Below are positions 1-7,435 of a DNA stretch of 18,563 bases, piece by piece (positions within the stretch are counted from its first letter, which is position 1; every line of letters starts with the position of its first letter). The notes below the pieces were generated by a model. That model was not told the origin of the DNA and ran no database searches. It saw only the letters and a list, made by a program, of their open reading frames with translations. Origin of the DNA: Ruminococcus albus AD2013. Lineage in GTDB: Bacteria; Bacillota; Clostridia; Oscillospirales; Ruminococcaceae. The position numbers were made by a program, and so were the translations under genes. The stretch is from positions 1 through 18,563 of the forward strand of contig NZ_JAGS01000006.1 of assembly GCF_000526775.1 (NCBI RefSeq). Direction: 5' to 3'.

Positions 1-170
1 TCGAGAAAGAGGACAGAAGAGTAAACGCTAAGAGCCTGCTGGGTATTCTTTCACTGGGTATCGTTGGCGGTACTACTATCAAGATCATCGCTGACGGCGC
101 TGACGAGGAAGAAGCTGTAAAGGGTCTGGTTGATCTGGTTGACAGCGGCTTCGCTGAGGAAGCAAGATAA
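1..170 (+). CDS. ptsH: HPr phosphocarrier protein, C-terminal part (5' end outside window)
   Basis: The open frame from base 3 to the TAA at 168-170 encodes 55 residues that match the C-terminal two thirds of HPr, the small cytoplasmic phosphocarrier of the phosphotransferase system. The block NAKSLLGILSLGI corresponds to the region around Ser46 in Bacillus HPr; the Ser codon is at 33-35. In Gram-positive bacteria this serine is phosphorylated by HPr kinase for carbon catabolite control. The following GADEEEAVKGLVDLV matches the last helix of the family. The active-site histidine (His15 in the family) lies before the window and cannot be checked. The gene is followed at once by a hairpin terminator, so it is probably the end of its own transcription unit. 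It lies outside the inverted repeat and is present only once. Confidence 0.9.
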   Translation, partial: EKEDRRVNAKSLLGILSLGIVGGTTIKIIADGADEEEAVKGLVDLVDSGFAEEAR

Positions 171-190
171 TTTCGATCTGAATAAAAGTG

Positions 191-222
191 ACAGACTGTC
201 CATACGGCAGTCTGTTTTTTTG
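191..222 (+). terminator. Rho-independent terminator of ptsH
   Basis: Perfect 8-bp stem ACAGACTG (191-198) / CAGTCTGT (208-215) with a 9-nt loop, followed by a run of T up to 221. It lies 20 bp after the HPr stop codon. Confidence 0.88.
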
Positions 223-370
223 TTAAAATGCACCTCGATCGATGCTTATCAACAAAATGTTCAATGGTTACAAAATAGTATCGCTCATGTAGAATTTCAT
301 TGGCTGAATTTGTTGAAAATACACAATGAGACTTTCGATTTTACAATATATTCACACATTCGGGAGAAAA

Positions 371-393
371 ATATGTTACAATTTGTAACATAT
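371..393. promoter_or_regulatory. Perfect palindrome, candidate operator
   Basis: ATATGTTACAA (371-381) and TTGTAACATAT (383-393) are exact reverse complements separated by a single base. The site is in the gap between ptsH and the CdaR-like regulator, about 75 bp upstream of the -35 box at 469. It has no T-tract after it, so it does not look like a terminator; its symmetry suits a dimeric DNA-binding protein. The cognate regulator is unknown; autoregulation by the neighbouring gene is possible but unsupported. The right arm of the big inverted repeat stops before this site, so there is only one copy. Confidence 0.5.
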
Positions 394-468
394 CGAAAGC
401 TCGAATGGGTGATTTCGGTCAAAGTGAAAAGTTTTTTTGAGAAATCTACGCTTTTTAATATAAAAGAC

Positions 469-497
469 TTGCAAAATCCTGATTTTTTTGTTATAAT
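469..497 (+). promoter_or_regulatory. Sigma-A-like promoter of the CdaR-family regulator
   Basis: -35 TTGCAA (469-474), 17-bp spacer, -10 TATAAT (492-497). The -10 is a perfect consensus and the -35 matches 4 of 6. Transcription would begin near 504 and leave a leader of about 75 nt before the ATG at 579. This is the only convincing promoter I see upstream of the regulator-ftsEX cluster. Confidence 0.6.
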
Positions 498-512
498 TAT
501 TGTAAGGCGAAT

Positions 513-536
513 GTTTTGCTATTAAAAGGGCAAAAC
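513..536 (+). promoter_or_regulatory. Leader hairpin of regulator mRNA
   Basis: GTTTTGC (513-519) pairs exactly with GCAAAAC (530-536) around a 10-nt loop, just after the predicted transcription start. No T-tract follows. It may only stabilise the 5' end of the message. The right end of the window (18563) pairs with base 520, inside this loop. Confidence 0.3.
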
Positions 537-578
537 AAAACCACGACAATAAAATTTGCAAGTAGAGGGGATCAAATT

Positions 579-1670
579 ATGTCAACAGATTATTTCAAAG
601 CGTTGTTCATCAGATGCGAGACACTATCGACTGCGTTATCGGTGTAATTGACGAGACTGCGACCATTAATCGCCTGCTCGGAACTGGCACAGGTAGGTTA
701 CAACTAATGAGTTCGTTTCGCTCGATTCTGGGAAGACTCCCATGATATCTTTGTGCGTGACGGGCTACACCTACAAGCCTTTCGGCGCTCACATGAAGCC
801 CGATTATGCTGTATTCGTTGAAGGCACTGACGAAGTGGCTGCAAAGTATGCGAGCATACTGGCTATCACTCTGTCCAGCATCAAGCAGTATTATGATGAG
901 AAGTACGACAAGAACAACTTCATCAAGAATGTTGTACTCGACAATGTTCTGCCCGGTGATGTTCATGTCAAGGCGAGAGAACTGCACTTCAGCTCGGATA
1001 TCTCGAGAGTTGGTTCTGCTTATAAGGATCGTTTCTTCAAACGATGTTTTCTGCATACGATGTTATCCAGAACCTGTTCCCCGACAAGACAAGGATTTTG
1101 TCTTCAATATAACCGAGAGCGACATCGTACTGGTAAAGGAAGTTGCCGCAGGTGTTGAGACAAAGGATCTGGAAAAGCTGGCAAGAAGTATCTCGGAATA
1201 CTCTGTCAAGCGAATTCTATACAAGAGTAAATGTCGGCATCGGTACTGTTATCGAGGGCGTCAGGGATCTTGCGCGTTCTTTCAAGGAAGCTCAGGTATC
1301 TCTCGAAAGTCGGCAAGGTGTTCGATACTGACAAGAATATCGTTTCCTACGATGATCTGGGTATCGCTAGGCTGATATACCATCTGCCTACTACCCTGTG
1401 CGAGACTTTCCTGAAGAAGTATTCAAGAAGGGCTCTATAGATTCTCTCGATCACGAGACACTGTTCACTATACAGAAGTTCTTCGAGAACAACCTGAACG
1501 TGTCCGAGACTTCGAGAAAACTGTTCGTACACAGAAATACTCTTGTGTACAGACTTGAAAAGATCAAAAAACTCACCGGGCTCGACCTGAGAGAGTTTGA
1601 CCACGCGATCATTTTCAAGATCGCACTCATGGTGAAGAAGTATCTCTCCGCCAACCCCGTCAAATTCTAA
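579..1670 (+). CDS. CdaR/PucR-family transcriptional regulator, left copy (frameshifted by indels)
   Basis: Combining both copies gives a protein of about 362 residues, typical of the CdaR/PucR regulators. The N-terminal half (from MSNRLFQSVVHQMRDTIDC) would be the sensory part; the middle stretch with VVLLIRIVSSNDVSAYDVI resembles the CdaR GGDEF-like domain; the last 70 residues (LNVSETSRKLFVHRNTLVYR) form the PucR-type helix-turn-helix. The start ATG at 579 follows the ribosome binding site AGAGGGG (563-569). This copy lacks one A near 585 and has extra bases near 667, 698, 726 and 763, so only 742-1158 and the HTH part (1398-1670) read in frame. It lies 57 bp upstream of ftsE and may be co-transcribed with it. 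The ligand is not evident. Confidence 0.82.
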
Positions 1671-1727
1671 GGAAAAGCCTGTGGGTACGGGCGTTTATGT
1701 CCGTAAACTTTAAGGCGGTGTAAAATT

Positions 1728-2419
1728 TTGGTAGAGTTTCAGGATGTGTCGGTCACCTATAATTCAAGCGGTGTCGATGCGTTAAAACAAGATCAATCTC
1801 AAGATCAATGACGGCGATTTCGCTTTCGTGGTCGGACCCTCGGGTGCGGGTAAATCCACCCTTATCAAGCTGGTACTTAAAGAAATAGATGCGACCAGCG
1901 GAACTGTTCTGGTAAACGGCTTCAATCTGAAAAAAACTCAGAAGAGGCAAAGTACCTGCGCTGAGAAGAACTATCGGCGTTGTATTCCAGGATTTCAGAC
2001 TTATACCAACTATGACGGTATATGAGAACGTGGCATTCGTGCTGCGTGTTATAGACGCTCCCGCAAAGTATATCAGGAGCAGAGTACCTTATGTTATAAG
2101 CCTTGTAGGTCTTTCGGACAAGGCTAAGTGTTATCCTACCGAGCTTTCGGGCGGTGAGCAGCAGCGTGTGGCATTGGCAAGAGCCCTTGTCAACGATCCC
2201 CAGCTGATAATCGCGGATGAGCCTACGGGTAACATCGACCCTGCGCTTTCTTACGAGATAGTTGAGTTGCTGAAAAGCATCAACGAATGCGGTACCACCA
2301 TACTGATGGTAACTCACGAGCATGATCTGGTGCGCTATTTCGGCGGACGTATCATCAATATCAACAAGGGAAGCATTGACTTCGATGAGGTAGTAGGAGG
2401 TGCGCAGGATGAAAGCTAG
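1728..2419 (+). CDS. ftsE: Cell division ATP-binding protein FtsE, left copy (two single-base insertions)
   Basis: FtsE is the cytoplasmic ATPase of the FtsEX complex, which couples ATP hydrolysis to activation of peptidoglycan hydrolases outside the membrane. The restored protein is 229 residues, the usual length. It shows Walker A GPSGAGKST (36-44), Q-loop FQDFR (86-90), signature LSGGEQQR (139-146), Walker B LIIADE (159-164) followed by PTGNID, and the switch histidine in VTHEHDL (196). The start is TTG at 1728 (protein MVEFQDVSVTY) after the ribosome binding site AAGGCGGTG. This copy has one extra A near 1786 and a 7-A run near 1930 where the right copy has 6, so the frame is broken before 2012. 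The stop TAG (2417-2419) overlaps the ftsX start by 11 bp. Confidence 0.9.
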
Positions 2420-3314
2420 CAGCCTTCGTTACCTTGTCCATCAGGGCGTTTCAGGTATATGGAAAAACAGGATGATGACTTTCGCTTCGTTCTGTATATT
2501 GCTTGTCAGCCTGCTTATGGTCGGTCTGGCGAGCCTTACCGCGATAAATCTCACAAGGATAATAAGCGGTATCGAAGACAAGAGTGAGGTAGTAGTCGTT
2601 ATAAACGACAATGCTACCGAGGAAAACGAAAAGGAACTGAAAGAGCATCTCAAGGCTATACCCAATGTTAATACGATAGAGCTTTACAGCAAGGAAGAAG
2701 CCTGGAAGGGTATGCTCGACAGTATGACAGAGGAAGAACGCGCATTTTTCAAGTATGCGGATGAGAACCCTCTGCCCGACACTTACAGACTGACTGTCAA
2801 GGATATTGAGATAATGAGTGATACCACCGCTCAGATCGAAACACTTGACTACGTTGATTCCACACAGTCACCTACATCTTTTGCAGATGTGCTTATCAGT
2901 ATCAGAAGAATATTCTCGATAATAGCTGTGGCTGTTGTGTCTGCACTTGTCGTAGTAAGTCTGGTAATTATCTCCAATACCACCAGGGCAAGCGTTTTTG
3001 CAAGACGTAAGGAGATAAATATAATGAAATATGTCGGCGCGACCAATGCGTTCATAAGGATACCTTTCTTTGTGGAAGGCATGATAGTTGGTCTGGTTGC
3101 GGCTATCGGTGCGCTGCTTATGACAAAATTTGCCTATGAGGGTGTTTACAACATCTTCAGTGATGACTCGGTAATATGGGTCATCATGGGTATGAAGAAG
3201 CTCTACTCATTCAAGGAGCTGCTGTTCCCCGTAAGTATATCTTATCTTGCAGCAGGTGCCGTTATCGGCGCAGTAGGTACTTCTATCAGTACAGGCAAAC
3301 ACCTCAAGGTGTAA
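2409..3314 (+). CDS. ftsX: Cell division membrane protein FtsX, left copy (intact)
   Basis: This is the one large gene that is intact in the left arm: 301 residues from ATG 2409, preceded by AGGAGG at 2395-2400. A GTG at 2400 would add three residues but sits on the ribosome binding site, so ATG is preferred. The topology is that of FtsX: a cytoplasmic N-terminus, transmembrane segment 1 at about 22-46, an extracellular domain of about 120 residues (about 47-165), then three transmembrane segments at about 167-190, 220-242 and 272-294. The loop with ARRKEINIMKYVGATNAFIR (199-218) matches the conserved cytoplasmic coupling region of FtsX/MacB-type permeases. It partners FtsE, and its extracellular loop is expected to contact a coiled-coil hydrolase such as those encoded next. 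Confidence 0.93.
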   Translation: MKASSLRYLVHQGVSGIWKNRMMTFASFCILLVSLLMVGLASLTAINLTRIISGIEDKSEVVVVINDNATEENEKELKEHLKAIPNVNTIELYSKEEAWKGMLDSMTEEERAFFKYADENPLPDTYRLTVKDIEIMSDTTAQIETLDYVDSTQSPTSFADVLISIRRIFSIIAVAVVSALVVVSLVIISNTTRASVFARRKEINIMKYVGATNAFIRIPFFVEGMIVGLVAAIGALLMTKFAYEGVYNIFSDDSVIWVIMGMKKLYSFKELLFPVSISYLAAGAVIGAVGTSISTGKHLKV

Positions 3315-3319
3315 TAACA

Positions 3320-3404
3320 ATAAGCGCGATAAGGGAGATAAAGCGCTTATCGAATTGACAGATCAGGCAGGGGACGGGGTCGATCGTTTTCTGCCTTTTT
3401 CTTT
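3320..3404 (+). terminator. Intergenic hairpins after ftsX, possible weak terminator
   Basis: The 200-bp gap between ftsX and the first M23 gene holds two inverted repeats. ATAAGCGC (3320-3327) pairs with GCGCTTAT (3343-3350), without a T-tract. AGGCAG (3365-3370) pairs with CTGCCT (3391-3396) and runs into TTTTTCTTT. The second could be a leaky terminator that lowers transcription into the hydrolase genes. I see no good promoter in this gap; a TTGACA at 3355-3360 has no -10 at the right distance. Confidence 0.4.
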
Positions 3405-3514
3405 AGGAAATTGTTTGGGCATTTTTCTGAACAAACAAAAAATCGACGTTTTGTGTAAAGATCCTGCGGAATAAAAAAGATAGAAATACCCGCAGTATTA
3501 CGGAGGAATTCAAA

Positions 3515-5169
3515 ATGAGCAAACTGACAGGCTTTAAGAAGGCAGCAGCGTGTACAGCAGCTGTAATTATCTGCGCTTCAGCTTTTTCAGGTGCAGGTAA
3601 CGGTATGATCAATGCGGACCGCGGTCATGCGTTGAGTTCGGAGCTTCAGGATAATTATAAGGATATCGCTTCAAAGAAGAAGAACATCGATGAACTTATA
3701 GCTAAGCAGGAAGAACTCGACAAGAAAATTGCCGATACCAAGAACGATATCTCTGCAGAGCAAGAAAACAAGGAAGCTATCGAGGAGCAGATAGCAACAG
3801 TACAGAAGACTATACTCGCACTGAATGAGACTATTTCTGAAACCCAGGACGAGATATCTGCACTGGAGGTCTCAATTGCGGAGAAAGAAGTTCAGGTAGC
3901 TGAACAGCACGAGCAGATAGTACAGGGCGTGGGCGATTTCAAGGTAAGGCTCAAGGCTATGTACGTTGCAGGCAATAATACATATTCGGATATCATCATC
4001 GGTGCTTCGGATTTTTATGATATGCTCATGAAGATGGAACTGGTCAAGAGAGTTGCCGAGCACAACGATGATAATATGAATAGATGATCTTATCGCACTG
4101 AAGGATCAGTATGAAAGCGGGACGAAGGCTGAAACTCAATGCGCAGAAGGCTTGAACTGGAAGTTAAGCAGGCTGATCTTGAAACACAGAAGGAAGCTAA
4201 CGAAAAGGCAGAGGGGACAAGCTTGCCTCAGCCTTGTTTTTCGGAGAGCCCAGATCAGTATCGATATAGATGAGTGAGAATAAGGAAACTGTATGAAACA
4301 ATCTTGCTATAATTGAGCAGGAGAGGAAAGCAGTTGAGAAGGACCTTGATGACCTCTATAAGGAAGCGTCAGGCGATCAAGGGCTGAAGAAAAGAAAAAG
4401 GCTGACGAGGAGAAGGGCTCGTCAGGAAGAAGAACCGCAGGAGAAAGGGAAGAAGAGGAAAAGGCTCGTGAGGAAAGCCGAAAAGCGTCAGCGCGAGGAA
4501 GAATGGCCAAGAAGGGCTGAGCAGGACGATAACGGACGTTCAGGACAACGATGATGTTGACGATAACGGCGGAAGCAATAATGTTGACGCAGATGACGGC
4601 GGACATTAGCAAAACAGCGCATCGGATGATGATGACAGCGCCGAATACGTTCCCACCCCGCACCGGCACCCTCGGCGGGCAAGAATGCGGCTTACGGCTA
4701 CACAAACTCGAAGTCCAATCTGACATGGCCTGTACCCGGTCACTATAATATCTCCTTTTGGATTTGGCTGGCGTAACTCCGGTTCCCTTTACGGCAACCA
4801 CAAGGGTATTGATATCTATGACAAGCCAGATATACAATGCAGAGATCTGTGCGGGCTTGAGGAAGGTACAGTCATAAGAGTTGAGAACTACTGTACTCAC
4901 GATTACGGCAAGAACTACTCTTTGCGGCTGCGGCGGGCGGATACGCAGATTACTGCATTATTGAGCATCCGATGGAAAGTGGACACTTTACGGTCCATGC
5001 AAACAATATCAATCGTATCTGTTGGTCAGCACGTAGAAAAGGAGCAGGTAATCGGTTATGTCGGCCTCTACGGGTCCATTCTACCGGACCTCAATACCCA
5101 TTTTCCGAGGTACAGGTAGATATGGGCGGGCTATAATGGCTCAGGTTGACCCCTTCTAACTATGTATAA
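3515..5169 (+). CDS. Secreted coiled-coil M23 (LytM) peptidoglycan hydrolase 1, left copy (frameshifted after 4080)
   Basis: Starts at ATG 3515 after GGAGGAATT. The first 190 residues read cleanly here: a Lys-rich start, a hydrophobic core (AAACTAAVIICASAFSGAG) consistent with a signal peptide, then a long charged helix rich in Glu, Lys, Gln and Leu (about 40-310 in the restored protein) predicted as coiled coil. The restored protein is about 543 residues: a very acidic/basic low-complexity part, an Asp/Asn linker, then a LytM domain in the last 130 residues. From about 4080 to 5169 this copy has dense insertions, mostly an extra G or C, which destroy the frame; the right copy is clean there. 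This layout resembles PcsB and EnvC, the hydrolase or activator partners of FtsEX, and the position just after ftsX fits that role. Confidence 0.85.
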
Positions 5170-5184
5170 TTTCTGTTAGTATCA

Positions 5185-5207
5185 AGCGGCATAGATAATA
5201 TGCCGCT
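5185..5207 (+). terminator. Hairpin between the two M23 genes
   Basis: AGCGGCATA (5185-5193) and TATGCCGCT (5199-5207) form a perfect 9-bp stem with a GATAA loop, 15 bp after the stop codon of the first peptidase gene. An ATCA/TGAT extension is possible with one bulge. The following bases (ATGATGCTTTTAC) are only weakly T-rich, so it may be a leaky terminator or an mRNA-stability element. It is present in the right arm at about 13890-13915. Confidence 0.45.
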
Positions 5208-5255
5208 ATGATGCTTTTACAAGCTTCTTCCTTTTTTGCCTAAAAGGAGTGTAAA

Positions 5256-7145
5256 ATGAGCAAGCGTAAGGGCTTTATTAGGATACTGTCGCTTGTCGGC
5301 GGCGGTTTGCATAACGGTTCACTGCGGTCAGCAGCGGTATAAACGCTGAAAAGGTCCAATGCGGATTATGACTAACGGGTTTATGATTACGGCTACGAAC
5401 TATGGCGGATATACAAACTATGATTACAGCGGCGGCTATGGCTACGATACCTACAGCGGTGACTACGGGTTACAGGTGATGATTACGGCTACAGCGGAGA
5501 TGATTACGGTTACAGCGGTGGACTATGGTTACAGCGGTGATTATAGTGGTGACCTTACGGCCTGGACAGACCCGAATCAGACCTGGACCGATTCCTGATC
5601 AGACATGGACGGACAACGGACAGTCCGGGGACGACCGATAATACAGCAGTGACACAGACACCTGCTGGACAGCGGGGCTGTCACGGGGAAGAGCGGATGT
5701 TACAAAGCACGCTGAGGATCTGAGTATATCATCGGCAAGCCAGTCGGCACTGAAAGTTGGAGATATCCGATGCGGAGACTGCCTATCCGTGAGGGAGGAA
5801 AAGAATGCTCAAGAGCATCAGAGAAAGCGCAACGGAAGAGCTGGATAACGAGCCTGTATATCTCAACAGGTCGGATGTCAGTGCTGGAATTGCAGGTCAA
5901 CAGCAAACAGGCGTGAACTTGACCGTAAATAAACGGCAATATCGAAAAACGGCGTGGAACGCCTGAAATGAGGGATGAGGGCCTCTTTTATCTTTCGGGC
6001 TCCGATTCCTTAATACCACGGTACTTGCTGAATCCAACAGCTTTATGATATCCTTATGGCGCATGGAGCTTATCAAGGCGCGTAGCGGAACATGATGACC
6101 GAATAATCGAAGAACCTTTACGCTTTTGCAGGATACCTGTCAGGCAAAGCAGGCAAATCTTGATAAACAGCAGGCTGAACTTGACAAGCAGTATGCTCTG
6201 TTTGATGCGAAGAAAGCAAAGCTTGATGAGATATACAATTCATCGGCACAGGCTAAGGGAACTTCTTAGAGAAAAGCAGAAGAAACTGAAAGAGCAGGAA
6301 GCTCAGTTCAATCTGGAGAAGATAAAGACAGCTGAAAGTCTTGGCGCGATATTAATGCCGGACTATCGGTTGCTGTGCCTTTCGATGAAGAAGTTGCGGC
6401 GACGGAAGAACTTGCCAACGAGGAGGCTGAAAGAACTTCACGAGAACATCAAGCAGCGTGTCAAGGACGGCGAGGAAGATACCCGAAAATGAGCCGACTT
6501 ATACCTTTGCATGGGCCTGTTCCTCAGGACTATACCATAAATTTCGGGCGTGGGCGCGCGCTGGGGGCACTTACCATAAGGGCGGTTGATATCAACGGCG
6601 ACCACGGATATGAGATACACGCCTGTGAGACAGGTACTGTCCATAATGACGGAACACAACCTGTAACCCATGGACTACGGCCAAGTACGAATCCTGCGGC
6701 TGCGGCGGCGGGATTATGGCAACTTCATAATAATCGACCACGGCAATGATTTTCCTGACCCTGTACGGACATCTTACAAAGGTGCTTGTTGAACCCGGCG
6801 ATGTTGTAAGACAGGGCGACCTTATCGGACTGATGGGTACAACGGGTTATTCCACAGGCGATCATCTGCATCTGGAGATAAGGTATCAGGGATATGTGCT
6901 CAATCCTATCAATTATCTGGATCTGACTATTGATCCTAACGGCGGTGACAGACCTCTTGTTAACGATAAGGACGAAGATAGCCATTACCGTTGTTGAGAC
7001 TAACAAGGGACAAGAAGGACGAGAGTTCCAAAGCTGACGAGGAAAAAGAAGAACGAAAGCTCCAAGGCTGAAGAAGATAAGAAGGTCGAAAGTTCAAAGA
7101 AGGAAACAGACTCCAAAAAAGGAGACCGATCCCAACGATGACTGA
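5256..7145 (+). CDS. Secreted coiled-coil M23 (LytM) peptidoglycan hydrolase 2 with Tyr-rich repeat, left copy (frameshifted)
   Basis: Starts at ATG 5256 after AAAAGGAG. The restored protein is about 615-629 residues: signal peptide (MSKRKGFIRILSLSAAVCIT), a Tyr/Gly/Asp/Ser repeat segment (about 36-97), a Thr/Asp/Pro/Trp linker containing TWTDPDQTWTD, a coiled coil of about 200 residues, a LytM domain with HKGVD and HLHLE zinc-binding motifs, and a Lys/Glu/Ser-rich tail. This copy is broken by many insertions between 5290 and 6720; readable stretches are 6160-6360 and 6746-6980. The stop TGA at 7143-7145 depends on a single C that differs in the right copy, so the C-terminus is uncertain. It is a paralogue of the preceding gene in overall plan and LytM core. 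Confidence 0.83.
5363..5560 (+). repeat. Tandem DYGYSG-type coding repeat
   Basis: Near-tandem 18-bp units encode Asp-Tyr-Gly-Tyr-Ser-Gly, with variants, near the N-terminus of the second M23 peptidase. Tyr alternates with Gly, Asp and Ser over about 60 residues, with codon variation (GATTAC, GACTAT, GGTTAC, GGCTAC). Indels in this copy disturb the frame; the counterpart at 13556-13745 reads cleanly. Confidence 0.75.
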
Positions 7146-7213
7146 GTCCCTCGGGCAGAGGGTACATTTGATGTATGCTTTGCTGTTACAGTGAGAAAAA
7201 ACATAATATTATC

Positions 7214-7248
7214 AGCAGGCGGAAATGTGATGTTTCCGCCTGCTTTTT
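7214..7248 (+). terminator. Rho-independent terminator after second M23 gene
   Basis: AGCAGGCGGAAA (7214-7225) pairs perfectly with TTTCCGCCTGCT (7233-7244) around a 7-nt loop, followed by TTTTT. A 12-bp GC-rich stem with a T-tract is a textbook terminator and closes the division/wall cluster about 70 bp after the stop codon. Confidence 0.93.
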
Positions 7249-7309
7249 AGCGTGTTTGCGGAGATTTGCGGGAAGTTTTTCTGGTCAGCAGACAGCAGCC
7301 CTTTCAGGG

Positions 7310-7338
7310 TTGACTAAACGGTGGAAATATGTTATAAT
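7310..7338 (+). promoter_or_regulatory. Sigma-A-type promoter of ilvB
   Basis: -35 TTGACT (7310-7315), 17-bp spacer, -10 TATAAT (7333-7338), 98 bp upstream of the ilvB ATG. In the right copy the spacer has one more A (18 bp). The predicted leader of about 90 nt contains a short hairpin GGGAAT/ATTCCC (about 7359-7376). I see no leader peptide rich in Leu, Ile or Val codons and no clear T-box element. Confidence 0.78.
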
Positions 7339-7435
7339 TATATAAATTTTTATTGTAGGGAATGACCCAAATTCCCGACAAGTGCTGTGTATCGGAGAAT
7401 ACCCGAAAAACAGCGGAAAAAGGAGGTAGTCTTTT

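Noticed and set aside
313..347. TTGAAA / TACAAT as a second promoter upstream of the palindrome
   Set aside because: The spacer would be 23 bp, too long for a sigma-A promoter.
3355..3360. TTGACA as the -35 box of a promoter for the first M23 gene
   Set aside because: No -10-like sequence lies 16-18 bp downstream; the bases there are G-rich.
4307..4900. A minus-strand frame of 197 residues opposite the first M23 gene
   Set aside because: It is the antisense shadow of the charged coiled-coil region, opened by the regular Lys/Glu codons and the insertions; no ribosome binding site or family features.
5363..5560. Short tandem repeats as a CRISPR array or minisatellite
   Set aside because: The repeats have no spacers and are explained by the six-residue coding unit in a secreted protein.
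7340..7435. Leader of ilvB as a T-box riboswitch or amino acid attenuator
   Set aside because: At about 90 nt it is too short for a T-box, lacks a recognisable T-box sequence and terminator pair, and shows no branched-chain-rich leader peptide.
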